DNA from: Pseudomonas extremaustralis
GTDB lineage: Bacteria > Pseudomonadota > Gammaproteobacteria > Pseudomonadales > Pseudomonadaceae
DNA length: 64,000 bases
Direction of reading: 5' to 3'
NCBI RefSeq assembly: GCF_900102035.1
Contig: NZ_LT629689.1
Location: 6,234,501-6,298,500, forward strand
Shown: positions 1-8,153 of the stretch, piece after piece
Layout: every line of letters begins with the position of its first letter
How positions within the stretch are numbered: position 1 is the stretch's first letter
The notes under the pieces: model-generated
Databases searched by the model: none
Seen by the model: only the letters and a program-made list of their open reading frames with translations
Told to the model about the DNA's origin: nothing
Translations under genes and position numbers: made by a program

Positions 1-710
1 TGGCGACATTAGCCCAGGTGTCCAATGCCACGGTGTCACGGTTCGTTAAGCGCCTGGGCTATGAGAATTACGAAGCAGCGCGGCGCCATGCCAGGGTGGA
101 GAAGCAGAGTGGGTCGCGGTTATTTCTGACCGGTTCCGTGGACAGCGCGTCCGTGCAGTCGGTGGAAGCACACGTTGCGCAAGGTGTCGCCAATATCGAG
201 TCGACGTTCTTGGGCATCAGTGAGGGGCAAATCAGCGCGGTGGCGCAATCAATGCTGGATGCGCGCAAGGTCTGGGTGTTGGGTTTTCGCAGCAGTTATC
301 CCTTCGCTAGTTACCTTCAATGGCAGATGACGCAGGTGGTAGAGAACATCGTAGCTTTACCGGGGGCAGGACAAACACTGGGAGAAAGCCTGGTGAGCAT
401 GACTGAGCAAGATATGGTGGTGGTGTTCGGCTTGCGGCGTCGGGTAGCGAACATGGATGCGATTCTGGAACTGATCAAAAAAAATGGCGCGAAACTGCTG
501 TACATCACCGACGAGGGTGTTGCGCCGTTGTCCAGCGTGACGTGGCATTTTCGCTGCCAGACGTTGGCGCCGGGGCCGTTGTTCAATCATGTGGCGGTGA
601 TGGGTGTTTGCCATTTACTGGCGACCCGGGCAATTGAGCTGGCAGGTTCGGCTGGACGTGCACGCTTACGCGGAATCGAGTCGTTTAACGACAGTCTCGA
701 CGAACTCTGA
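1..710 (+). CDS. RpiR/MurR-family transcriptional regulator (5' end outside window)
   Basis: The reading frame is already open at the window edge, so the N-terminus is missing. The first visible residues (LATLAQVSNATVSRFVKRLG) are the recognition part of an RpiR-type helix-turn-helix. After a linker comes a SIS (sugar isomerase) fold at about residues 75-210, with the typical segments VWVLGFRSSYPFASYL and DMVVVFGLRRR. RpiR regulators usually sense a phosphorylated or related small molecule through SIS and control an adjacent catabolic or transport operon. The TRAP transporter genes follow on the same strand after a 266-bp gap that contains two palindromes, so this is probably the local regulator. 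The ligand cannot be read from the sequence. A GTG at 18 is only an internal codon. Confidence 0.85.
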   Translation, partial: ATLAQVSNATVSRFVKRLGYENYEAARRHARVEKQSGSRLFLTGSVDSASVQSVEAHVAQGVANIESTFLGISEGQISAVAQSMLDARKVWVLGFRSSYPFASYLQWQMTQVVENIVALPGAGQTLGESLVSMTEQDMVVVFGLRRRVANMDAILELIKKNGAKLLYITDEGVAPLSSVTWHFRCQTLAPGPLFNHVAVMGVCHLLATRAIELAGSAGRARLRGIESFNDSLDEL

Positions 711-787
711 GCTTTCTTTTATTTGCCAAGCAAAACCCGCAAAAACGACCGTATTTCGTGCCTCGCCCGCACATGGGGCACCGTTGA

Positions 788-816
788 GGTGCGGGCTGAA
801 AAGGCCCACCTTTTTT
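788..816 (+). terminator. Probable intrinsic terminator after the RpiR gene
   Basis: GGT and GGGC (788-790, 793-796) pair with GCCC and ACC (804-810), with a two-base bulge, and are followed directly by six T. A longer alternative hairpin, GCCCGCAC (765-772) with GTGCGGGC (789-796), overlaps it. It lies about 80 bp after the RpiR stop codon and would separate the regulator from the transporter genes. Confidence 0.5.
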
Positions 817-857
817 CATAACGGCGCAAAAAATAAGGTATCTGATTGATTTGTAAA

Positions 858-875
858 GTGAAAATACATTTTCAC
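858..875. promoter_or_regulatory. Palindromic operator candidate 1 upstream of the TRAP operon
   Basis: GTGAAAAT and ATTTTCAC form perfect 8-bp arms around two central bases. TGAAA/TTTCA half-sites are common in RpiR-family operators (family knowledge). It lies about 100 bp before the TRAP solute-binding gene. Binding by the adjacent regulator is an inference. Confidence 0.5.
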
Positions 876-889
876 TGTATATGGCATGA

Positions 890-906
890 AAAATGAATTT
901 CATTTT
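890..906. promoter_or_regulatory. Palindromic operator candidate 2 upstream of the TRAP operon
   Basis: AAAATGAA and TTCATTTT form perfect 8-bp arms around a single T. It starts 32 bp after the start of candidate 1, about three helical turns, so both would lie on the same DNA face. It is about 70 bp from the TRAP start codon. Confidence 0.45.
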
Positions 907-976
907 CCCGCACACCTAGCGGGCTGATGCGATTTGGCGGGTCCGCTTTCTTACTTGATTAAGACAGGACACGCAC

Positions 977-2008
977 ATGGCGCATCGCACTCTTCTCAGT
1001 TTGGCAGCCGCGCTGCTGGTCAGCACCGCCCAGGCACAACCCCTACAGCTTAAAGTGTTAGGCCAGCCCGCCGGTTCGGGCTTGATCCAGCAGAACCAGG
1101 AACAACCCTTCTTCAACACGTTTGCGGCGGAATCGGGTCTGGACGTCAATGTGCAGTACGTGCCGACCGATATCGCCGGCATCCCTGACAGTGATGGGCT
1201 GCGCATCCTCAAGTCCGGGCTGTTCAATATCGTGTCCATCCGTGGCCCTCAAGTCAGCCGTGATGAGCCTTCGCTGCTGGGCTTCGACCTGGTTGGCCTG
1301 AACACCTCGTTTGACGCCGGCCGCGCTAATACCCGTGCGTTCTATGACTACGTTGATAAGCGTTTGCAGAGCAAATTCAATGCGAAGTTGTTGGGTGTAT
1401 GGCCAGCCGGGCCACAGTTGGTGTTCTGCAAACCGGCGATCAACAGCCTGGCCGACTTGAAAGGCCTGAAAGTGCGCGTGGGTGATCAGAGCGGCGCGAA
1501 GTTCATGACCGGCCTGGGTGCCATCGGTGTACCGATGCCGTTTGGTGAAGTGCAGCAGGCACTGACAATGGGCGTAGTGGATTGCGCAGTCACCGGACCA
1601 GCTTCGGCAAACGCCGCCGGCTGGCCGGAAGCCGCCACCACCGTGTTGCCTATCGCCTTGCAACTGGCGGTCAACGGTTACGCGATCAACCTCAAAACCT
1701 GGAATGCAATGAGCCCCGAGCAGCAGAGCACGTTGCAAAAGGCATTCGATAAGCTGGACGACAACATCTGGAACTACTCCAAGGACCTGTACGAAGACGC
1801 CATGCGATGCAACGCCGGCGAACTGCCGTGCAATCAAGGCAAGTCGTACAAGCTGAAAACCTTGCCGGTGACGGCAGCCGATCAAGCCACCGTGGCTGCT
1901 GCTGTCGAGAAAACCTCGCTGCCGGCATGGGCGGCCCAATGCAATGCCGTGGACCCTGAGTGCGAGAGCGTCTGGCGGGCCACCATCGGCGCGCACCCGG
2001 GTCAGTAA
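977..2008 (+). CDS. TRAP transporter substrate-binding protein (DctP family)
   Basis: A 343-residue periplasmic solute receptor. A Sec signal peptide is visible at residues 1-20 (MAHRTLLSLAAALLVSTAQA, cleavage before QP). The body follows the DctP pattern, including the segment LADLKGLKVRVGDQSGAKFM at about 160-180 and the FGEVQQALTMGVVDCAVTGP region at about 190-210, where the carboxylate-binding arginine and gate residues usually sit. It would deliver substrate to the DctQ/DctM permease encoded just downstream. The C-terminal third has four cysteines in two short pairs (RCNAGELPC, QCNAVDPEC), which suggests disulfides. The substrate is unknown; the neighbouring racemase hints at an amino acid, hydantoin or related carboxylate. 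Confidence 0.88.
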   Translation: MAHRTLLSLAAALLVSTAQAQPLQLKVLGQPAGSGLIQQNQEQPFFNTFAAESGLDVNVQYVPTDIAGIPDSDGLRILKSGLFNIVSIRGPQVSRDEPSLLGFDLVGLNTSFDAGRANTRAFYDYVDKRLQSKFNAKLLGVWPAGPQLVFCKPAINSLADLKGLKVRVGDQSGAKFMTGLGAIGVPMPFGEVQQALTMGVVDCAVTGPASANAAGWPEAATTVLPIALQLAVNGYAINLKTWNAMSPEQQSTLQKAFDKLDDNIWNYSKDLYEDAMRCNAGELPCNQGKSYKLKTLPVTAADQATVAAAVEKTSLPAWAAQCNAVDPECESVWRATIGAHPGQ

Positions 2009-2032
2009 GGCAAGGTATTGGAGATCATACTC

Positions 2033-2602
2033 ATGAAAAATTATGCGCGATTTTCCGGCATTGTCTTTGGCGCCGTGATGTTGCTGCTCGCCTTGGCCAT
2101 TACCGCTGAAACCGTGTTGCGCAAGCTGTTTTCCTTTTCGCTGGGTGGCCTGGATGAACTGGGCGGCTACGCGATGGCCGTTTGTGCACCCTTGGCATTC
2201 ACTGTTGCGCTGATTGAGCGGGCGCACATTCGCATCAGCATTTTCCAGGTGAAAATGGGCGCTCGGGCCCAAGCGGTGACCAACGCACTGGCAATGGCGT
2301 CGCTGGGCTTGTTGTCGGCCTACTTGCTGTACTTCACCACCATCACGCTGCTCGACACGCAGTCTTATCAGTCTGTCGCACAGACCCCTTGGGCGACACC
2401 GTTGGTCTACCCCCAAGCGTTCTGGTTATTGGCAATGTCGGTCTTCACCGTCGCCGCGCTGGTCCTCTGCTGGCAGGCTTGCCAGCTACTGTGGCATGGA
2501 GACTGGGCAATGCTGAACCAACGCTTCGGCGCCGATACTGTGGCCGAAGAACTCAAGGCAGAGCTGGGCGACCTGGCCAAACGTGAGGCGAGCCAATCAT
2601 GA
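2033..2602 (+). CDS. TRAP transporter small permease (DctQ family)
   Basis: A small inner-membrane subunit of 189 residues with four hydrophobic segments, at about residues 10-30, 45-65, 85-108 and 130-152. The motif LRKLFSFSLGGLDELGGYAM near residue 30 is typical of DctQ. The start is placed at ATG 2033, with GGAG at 2020-2023 as ribosome binding site; the TTG at 2018 overlaps that site and is unlikely. It lies 24 bp after the solute-binding gene and overlaps the large permease by ATGA, so all three are translated together. DctQ stabilises the transport subunit DctM. Confidence 0.88.
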   Translation: MKNYARFSGIVFGAVMLLLALAITAETVLRKLFSFSLGGLDELGGYAMAVCAPLAFTVALIERAHIRISIFQVKMGARAQAVTNALAMASLGLLSAYLLYFTTITLLDTQSYQSVAQTPWATPLVYPQAFWLLAMSVFTVAALVLCWQACQLLWHGDWAMLNQRFGADTVAEELKAELGDLAKREASQS

Positions 2603-3903
2603 GTATTGCGTTGGTAGGCATCGGTTTCGCCCTCATGTTGCTGCTGATGTTTTTGAGCATTCCGGTGGCGGTTTCAATCATCACGGTCGGCGCGTTGGGC
2701 GGTTATCTGCTGTTCGGTCCGCCGCTGGTCGACATGATGGGTGGCGTGCTGTGGACCAGCCTCAACAATCCGTCGATGCTGGCGATCCCATTATTCATGT
2801 TGCTGGGCGAACTGCTGCTGCGCGGCGGCATGGCCGACCGCATGTATGAAGCGCTGGCCGTGTGGATGGGGCGCCTGCCAGGCGGGCTGTTGCACGCCAA
2901 CATCGCCAGCTGCGCCTTGTTTTCGGCCACGTCGGGGTCGTCGGTCGCCACCGCGGCCACTGTCGGCACCATCGCCCTGCCCGCCTTGTCGGCACGTAAT
3001 TATCCGGTGCGGCCGTCATTGGGATCGCTGGCGGCCGGTGGCACGCTGGGTATTCTGATTCCGCCCAGTGTGAACATGTTGGTGTACGGCTCGCTGGCCA
3101 ATGTCTCGGTAGGTCAACTGTTCACCGCCGGGGTGATCCCGGGTTTGCTGCTGTCGTTGTGCTTTTCGCTGTACATCTTTTTGGCCCACGGCAAGGCTGG
3201 TACCCACGCACCGCAAACACCAGCCATCCCGTTGAGGGTGAAGCTGGCGATGCTCAAGCATCTGGTCGCCCCGCTGATCATTTTCGGCGTGGTCATGGGC
3301 AGCATCTACGGCGGGCTTGCCACGCCGACCGAGTCTGCCGCACTGGGCCTGATCATCGCGCTGGTGTTGGTGGCGATCAACGGCAAATTGAGCACTGATC
3401 TGCTGATCAGTTGTTCGATGCAGGCAGCCAAGACCACTGGGATGGTCATCATCGTGTTGGCCTGCGCGCTGATGCTCAACGTCACCATGGCGATGGTCGG
3501 CCTGGCCCAGACCGTGACGGAATGGGTCGCCACATTGGGGATGAATCAACTCTCGTTGCTGCTGTTGCTGATTGTGTTCTACCTGGTGCTGGGCATGTTC
3601 ATGGATGCCATGTCGATGCTGGTGCTGACCGTGCCCATCGCAGTGCCGATGGTGATGGCCGTCGGGGTCGACCCGATCTGGTTCGGCATTTTCATTGTGC
3701 TGATGTGCGAGATCGCGCTGATCCACCCGCCGCTGGGCATGAACCTGTTCGTGGTACATGGCGTGCGCAAGGACGGCGGCAGTTTCAACGACGTCATCAT
3801 GGGGTCGCTGCCCTATGTGTTTGTGATGATTGGTTTCACCCTGTTGACCATGGCATTTCCAGTCATCGTCACCTGGTTGCCCAACCTGATGGCGGGGCAA
3901 TGA
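2599..3903 (+). CDS. TRAP transporter large permease (DctM family)
   Basis: The transport subunit of the TRAP system, 434 residues with about a dozen hydrophobic segments. Family hallmarks are visible: AIPLFMLLGELLLRGGMADR, the glycine/serine-rich loop SATSGSSVATAATVGTIALP, and GTLGILIPPSVNMLVYG. It drives Na+- or H+-coupled import of the solute handed over by the DctP-type receptor. It starts inside the small permease gene (ATGA overlap), and its stop overlaps a possible start of the racemase gene, so the four genes form a tight operon. Confidence 0.9.
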   Translation: MSIALVGIGFALMLLLMFLSIPVAVSIITVGALGGYLLFGPPLVDMMGGVLWTSLNNPSMLAIPLFMLLGELLLRGGMADRMYEALAVWMGRLPGGLLHANIASCALFSATSGSSVATAATVGTIALPALSARNYPVRPSLGSLAAGGTLGILIPPSVNMLVYGSLANVSVGQLFTAGVIPGLLLSLCFSLYIFLAHGKAGTHAPQTPAIPLRVKLAMLKHLVAPLIIFGVVMGSIYGGLATPTESAALGLIIALVLVAINGKLSTDLLISCSMQAAKTTGMVIIVLACALMLNVTMAMVGLAQTVTEWVATLGMNQLSLLLLLIVFYLVLGMFMDAMSMLVLTVPIAVPMVMAVGVDPIWFGIFIVLMCEIALIHPPLGMNLFVVHGVRKDGGSFNDVIMGSLPYVFVMIGFTLLTMAFPVIVTWLPNLMAGQ

Positions 3904-3905
3904 AC

Positions 3906-4586
3906 ATGGATGGTGTACCCATGACCCGCCGGATTCTGGTGATCAACCCCAACAACAACGCGGCGGTGAGCGAAGGAATCCGTCGCGCCGCCGCTCAGGT
4001 GATTTGCGCCGATACCGAGTTGACGGTTGCCAATCCACTTCACGGACCGTTATCCATCGAAAGTCTTGAGGACCGAGCCCAAGCCATCCCGCCCTTGCTG
4101 GCAATGGTCGACAGTTACATAGGCCAGGGCTTCGACGCCTGTGTGCTGGGCTGCTATGACGATATTGCCCTGGACGAAATACGCCGGAGGCTGAAGATCC
4201 CGGTAGTGGGCGCGTTCGAAGCGAGTATCGCAGCGGCCCGCACGGTGTCGGCACGCTTTTGCGTCGTTACCACGGTGCATTCGGCGCTCCCTACCATCAC
4301 GGCGCTGTTGCACACCTATGGCGCTCAACACATTGCGTCGGTGCTGGCCGCTGGCATAGGCGTCGCTGACGCCGCCGCAGGTGGCGAGGCAGCCTCGCAC
4401 AAACTCAACCAAACCATCCAGGCGGCCATAGCGCAGCAGGGGGCCGACGCCATCGTGTTGGGGTCGGGTGGTTTGATCGGCCGAGCACCAGCGCTGGCGA
4501 AGGCATTCAACCTGCCGGTAATCGACGCGGTGCTTTGCGCCATCACTCAGGCTGAAGGGTTGGCAAAACTGCACAAACAGACCTGA
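3906..4586 (+). CDS. Aspartate/glutamate/hydantoin racemase family protein
   Basis: About 226 residues. The N-terminal RRILVINPNNN and the cysteines at FDACVLGCYDD (about residue 80) and in the C-terminal half fit the Asp/Glu/hydantoin racemase superfamily, which uses two cysteines as acid/base pair. VVTTVHSALPTITALL and IVLGSGGLIGRAPAL also match family blocks. Three starts are possible: ATG 3900 (overlapping the permease stop), ATG 3906 (GGGG eight bases upstream) and ATG 3921 (closest to the usual family N-terminus). It probably isomerises the compound imported by the TRAP system, for example a D/L amino acid or a 5-substituted hydantoin; the exact substrate is not readable. Confidence 0.82.
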   Translation: MDGVPMTRRILVINPNNNAAVSEGIRRAAAQVICADTELTVANPLHGPLSIESLEDRAQAIPPLLAMVDSYIGQGFDACVLGCYDDIALDEIRRRLKIPVVGAFEASIAAARTVSARFCVVTTVHSALPTITALLHTYGAQHIASVLAAGIGVADAAAGGEAASHKLNQTIQAAIAQQGADAIVLGSGGLIGRAPALAKAFNLPVIDAVLCAITQAEGLAKLHKQT

Positions 4587-4597
4587 TGCCATCAAGA

Positions 4598-4621
4598 CGG
4601 AGCGCTTTATGTCGCGCTCCG
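4598..4621 (+). other. Hairpin between racemase and porin genes
   Basis: CGGAGCGC and GCGCTCCG form a perfect 8-bp stem with an 8-nt loop, starting 11 bp after the racemase stop. No T-run follows, so it is more likely an mRNA-stability or attenuation hairpin than a classical terminator. Confidence 0.4.
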
Positions 4622-4710
4622 ACTGACGACTCCAAGCATGAGCCTCTTTTTACGAAAGACCTGCCAGCCGGGCCCTCTTGGCCTGACTTTATCGACTCGG
4701 GGAGATTGAA

Positions 4711-6035
4711 ATGAGTAATTTGACTAAAGGCCTGCTGGCCTTGACGGCATCCGCATGCCTGCAAAACGTGGCGCAGGCAGCACCACTGGTAGCCGACCAA
4801 GCGACAGCCAAGGGGTTGTCGAAGACAGCCACCTCAACGTGTTGCTGCGTAATTACTACTGGAACCGCGATGGAAAAAACGGTGGTGTGGACCGTCGTGA
4901 TTGGTCTCAGGGCGTCATCGCCAACTTCGAATCCGGCTTCACCCAGGGCACGGTGGGTTTCGGTGTCGATGCGTACGGCGCGTTTGCCCTGAAACTTGAT
5001 GGCGGTGCAGGCACGACCGGGCTGGGCAACCTGCCGATCAACCGTAATGGCGAACCGGAAGACTCGTACGGCAAAAGCGGAGGGGCATTGAAAGTGCGCG
5101 TCTCCAAAACGGTATTGAAGATCGGTGAAATGCAGCCCAAGAACCCGCTGTTCGCACCGGGCGGGGTGCGTGTATTGCCGCAAACCGCCAGCGGCATAAA
5201 CCTGCTGAGCAGCGAGATCGACAACCTGAACATGGACGCCGGACACTTCTACTCTGGCACCAGCCCGGCAACCACACGCAGTGATGGCGAGCTGTTCGCC
5301 AGTTACGCGCGCAGGGCGTCAAGCGAGGCGGATTACATCGGTGGCAAGTATTCACCCTCCCCCAACTTCAGCCTGTCGCTGTACGGCTCGGAACTCAAAG
5401 ACATCTGGCACCAGTACTACACCGGTGCCAACTACGTGCTGCCGCTGTCGACAACCCAGGCGCTGAACGTCGATTTCAGCCTGTATCGCACCCTGGATAC
5501 CGGCAAGGCCGACGCGGGCGACATCAACAACACCACGTGGTCACTGGCCGCCGGTTACACGTTTCTCGGCGCCCACAAGATCACGCTGGCGTACCAGAAA
5601 GTACACGGTGATACGCCGTTCGACACCATCGCCTTCGGCAACGGTTCTGGCAACAAAGGCGACTCAGTGTGGCTAAGCAACGCGATTCAGTACTCGGACT
5701 TCAACGGCCCAGGTGAAAAGTCGTGGCAGGTGCGTTATGACCTGAACATGGCGCCATACGGCGTGCAGGGGCTGACGTTCATGACCCGCTATGTCAGTGG
5801 CGATGACATCGACGGCACCAAAGTTGATTCAAGTAGCGCCTACCGCAACCGTTACGGCGAGGACGGCAAGCACCATGAACTCAACCTTGAAGCCAAATAT
5901 GTGGTTCAGGCCGGGCCGGCGAAGAATCTGTCGCTGCGTTTGCGTCAGGCCTGGCATCGCGCCAATGCCGCTCAAGGCGAGGGCGATCTGAGCGACTTGC
6001 GGCTGATCGTCGAGTATCCGATTTCAGTGTTTTGA
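4711..6035 (+). pseudogene. OprD-family outer-membrane porin, frameshifted
   Basis: A GGGGAG site precedes ATG 4711, which opens a frame with a clear signal peptide (SNLTKGLLALTASACLQNVA) and APLVADQATAKG. OprD-type sequence then continues in another frame with VEDSHLNVLLRNYYWNRDGK and runs to 6035. The switch lies at 4812-4820, where AAGGGGTTGTCGAA would read AKGFVED if one more T were present. The remainder has full OprD features: alternating beta strands, the segment FGVDAYGAFALKLDGG, and a terminal phenylalanine (VEYPISVF). OprD porins take up amino acids, peptides or aromatic acids, which fits the TRAP/racemase locus. The gene is broken unless the deletion is a sequencing error; an ATG at 4755 would give a protein without an export signal. 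Confidence 0.85.
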
Positions 6036-6051
6036 CGGGAGTCGGATCAGC

Positions 6052-6084
6052 GGTGTCAGAGTCTCACCAACTGCATCTGACACC
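6052..6084 (+). terminator. Hairpin after the porin gene
   Basis: GGTGTCAGA (6052-6060) pairs perfectly with TCTGACACC (6076-6084), 17 bp after the porin stop. There is no long T-run, so it may protect or end the operon transcript. I see no gene in 6085-6307. Confidence 0.35.
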
Positions 6085-6307
6085 GTGTGTCCCTCTACGC
6101 CAGGCTCGAAGTTGGCGATGATGAAGGCGGTGTAGCGAATGGCCCTAGCGCCGACTCCTAAACATCGTGTTCTACAGGCATTCGGTGCGCGAAATTCAAT
6201 TTTGTACATTGCCTGTCAGGATCTGTACTTTCTAACCGGTAATTTGATCTCACCTTGTTGTGTCGCTAGACCGCAAAGGCGAGATTAATTTTTGAGGATT
6301 GGCTATT

Positions 6308-6494
6308 GGCCGATTGTGTTGAAAAAGTCGGTTTTCCCAAAATATTCGAACATTGATGGATGAAAACACCTCTATTGCCCGCAGCTACGTGAAATCCGAG
6401 TAATGAACTCTTCTGCCAAAAATTCAGATTTCAATCTCTGGCGCGTACTTTTCTGGCGTGGAATTCGAAGCCGACTTTTTCAACAGAATCGGCC
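6308..6494. mobile_element. 187-bp MITE with IS1182-like terminal inverted repeats
   Basis: The left end (6308-6331) and right end (6471-6494) are 24-bp inverted repeats with one mismatch, of the form GGCCGATTNTGTTGAAAAAG followed by TCGG. The same ends bound the two 1617-bp transposase-carrying elements at 10397-12013 and 18152-19768. The 139 bp between them encode no convincing protein and do not resemble the interior of the full element. It is best read as a non-autonomous element mobilised by that transposase. Confidence 0.75.
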
Positions 6495-6794
6495 GATTAC
6501 AGCCTGCCCAAGCAAGCGCTCCCTGTTGAGTCGTGCTTGGTGTGTAGAAGACCATCCGCCCAGGTTGGGTTCAGCACAATGGCGTATCCGGACAATGATG
6601 TTAGTTCCGCATCTGGGGGGGAATCGGGGGCGTCCGCCAACCCCGGCCGACCTAACGGAAAATTTTCGCCACAGATACTAACTTTCCGCCCCGACCGCTC
6701 TTGCGCTACCGTCCTCTCCGTCGCTTTGTACCTTGCGACCGGACTTGAGAATCCGCGAAACAATAGGCTCACTACATTATTAGGAGCTTAAGCA

Positions 6795-6866
6795 ATGAGC
6801 ATTTCCGACAGGCCATATCACAATCCCACCACCCGCACCTCCGTCCACCCAGGAGGTGTCCAATGA
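6795..6866 (+). CDS. Short ORF (23 aa) overlapping the DUF3077-type gene
   Basis: ATG 6795 follows a GGAG at 6782-6785 and encodes MSISDRPYHNPTTRTSVHPG plus three residues. Its TGA (6864-6866) overlaps the ATG of the next gene (6863), and its last codons span that gene's ribosome binding site. This is the geometry of translational coupling. Whether the peptide has a function is unknown. Confidence 0.4.
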   Translation: MSISDRPYHNPTTRTSVHPGGVQ

Positions 6867-7231
6867 TCAACCCACCCCTCAACAAAACCCTCGGCGTCAT
6901 CACCTTTTCCACCTGCGGCAAACAGCCCAACCTTCACCGACTATTCCGCGTCAATTCCGGCGTTCCTATCCGCGATGCCCTGGAGCATGCCTCCGAGCTG
7001 CTGCACTGTTCAAAACTGTTGGCCTTGGATGCCGCCATGGACAAGAGCGCGGACCGTTACGCCTGGGCGGCGCATTATTTGGGGGAGATGGCGAAGGCGG
7101 TGGTGGATGATTTGGCCAATGGGATGTTGCCCAATGGGGTGGCGGAGGAGGGGGACGTGGCGGGTAGTGGCGCTGCGGCTGACGCTATCGCAGGCAAGCC
7201 AGCTCCCATAAGGGGCTGTGTTTCAAGTTGA
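6863..7231 (+). CDS. DUF3077-type small protein
   Basis: A 122-residue cytosolic protein with an excellent ribosome binding site (AGGAGGTG seven bases before the ATG). The block IRDALEHASELLHCSKLLAL followed by YAWAAHYLGEMAKAVVDDLA is characteristic of the Pseudomonas DUF3077 family, whose function is not established. Two helices dominate the centre. The last 16 or so residues ([15 protein letters not shown]) are encoded by a REP-like sequence (TATCGCAGGCAAGCCAGCTC), so the native C-terminus was probably replaced or extended when that repeat arrived. It lies just outside the tRNA-Leu island. Confidence 0.72.
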   Translation: MINPPLNKTLGVITFSTCGKQPNLHRLFRVNSGVPIRDALEHASELLHCSKLLALDAAMDKSADRYAWAAHYLGEMAKAVVDDLANGMLPNGVAEEGDVAGSGAAADAIAGKPAPIRGCVSS

Positions 7232-7280
7232 GATTGTGGTGGTCGGGGATTTTGCTGGCTGCTCACTTTTCGACAGGCGA

Positions 7281-7313
7281 AAAAAAAGACCTTGAATTTC
7301 AAGGTCTTTTTTT
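7281..7313. terminator. Bidirectional terminator, probably the original tRNA-Leu terminator
   Basis: GACCTTGA and TCAAGGTC form a perfect stem with a 3-nt loop, flanked by an A-run on the left and a T-run on the right. It directly precedes the att-like copy of the tRNA-Leu 3' end (7317-7337). Before the island inserted, it would have followed the tRNA gene on the minus strand. Confidence 0.65.
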
Positions 7314-7316
7314 AAG

Positions 7317-7337
7317 ATGGTGCCCGAGGGAGACTCG
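7317..7337. other. att site (distal copy) of the tRNA-Leu island
   Basis: ATGGTGCCCGAGGGAGACTC and the next G repeat the 3' end of tRNA-Leu at 20906-20927, with one C missing from a run of four. No tRNA body follows, so this is the duplicated attachment core left by integrase-mediated insertion. The island between the copies is about 13.6 kb. Confidence 0.7.
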
Positions 7338-7425
7338 CGCATGCCATATAAGCCGTGCCTTGTAGGCGGATTTTACGGTTAGGGATACAGGTAGGGATAC
7401 ACGCTGACGTGGGCTGGCTCACCTT

Positions 7426-8001
7426 TTATCCCTTTGCGAGTTTACGAAAGTGCTCGAATAACCGAAACCCCACATAGTCCTGCCTGTGCTTATACAGGTG
7501 TCGGTAGTAGCAATCCCAGTAACTGATCATCCGATCCTGTTGTGCTTTGAAGTACTTTGGGTTGTCCCTGATGAATGCTCCGTACAGCTCCGGATCAAGC
7601 GCTTGCAGGTGAGCCTCGCAGGTATCAAGTATTTCCATTACGTACTCGCCAGTTAGCTGCACCACGAACGGGACCACCCAAGGCTCAGGCACAGAGATAA
7701 TTTGCCTTAGCTGACGTTGTCGGACATGACCATCGTGATGCCTTGTCAGGATGCAGGAGTACATGACGCTTTGAAGCCCACTTAACTGCAGACATCCTTG
7801 CTCATTGCCCTCGTGATGAATTCGATAGGGAATGACTAAATCCTCGCCACCTACTCTGACTTCAATGCCTGGATGAGTTGCTTGGCTGGAGCTCCCCAGT
7901 ATTGGGTGTAAGCCTTCAGCTCTCAACGTAAGGTCAGACGGGAAGGCGGTTGTGATTGAGCCTGTACGAAATGCAAGGTTTGATGCTGGGCTGGATGGCA
8001 T
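7426..8001 (-). CDS. Hypothetical island protein
   Basis: About 191 residues from ATG 8001; the frame stays open upstream to 8136, but no good ribosome binding site supports a longer form. I recognise no domain. The N-terminal half is mixed (GIEVRVGGEDLVIPYRIHHE). The C-terminal half is rich in aromatic and charged residues (WDCYYRHLYKHRQDYVGFRL), suggesting helices and possibly nucleic-acid or partner binding. There is no signal peptide or membrane segment. It is the first gene inside the island, next to the distal att site, and reads toward it. Confidence 0.55.
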   Translation of the reverse strand: MPSSPASNLAFRTGSITTAFPSDLTLRAEGLHPILGSSSQATHPGIEVRVGGEDLVIPYRIHHEGNEQGCLQLSGLQSVMYSCILTRHHDGHVRQRQLRQIISVPEPWVVPFVVQLTGEYVMEILDTCEAHLQALDPELYGAFIRDNPKYFKAQQDRMISYWDCYYRHLYKHRQDYVGFRLFEHFRKLAKG

Positions 8002-8153
8002 GCTCAGTCTCGGGAGGCAGGGACGATGTGCTGTATATCTATCCTGACATAAAGCGACGCGGTTCATGTGGTTGGATGGATATGACCGAGGCCCCTTCGG
8101 CCGTCTGCCAATGTATGCGGCTCGTTGGACAGTCACGGATCTGAAATGCTGCT

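Noticed and set aside
1058..2416. Long open frame on the minus strand opposite the TRAP genes
   Set aside because: It has no recognisable domain, is rich in Q, H, R and G as expected for antisense of GC-rich coding DNA, and lies fully over well-supported genes.
6403..6681. 92-codon frame across the MITE end
   Set aside because: It starts inside the MITE and crosses its right terminal repeat; no conserved feature.
7317..7337. Possible tRNA gene fragment read as a tRNA
   Set aside because: Only about 21 nt match the tRNA-Leu 3' end and no arms follow; it is an att copy.
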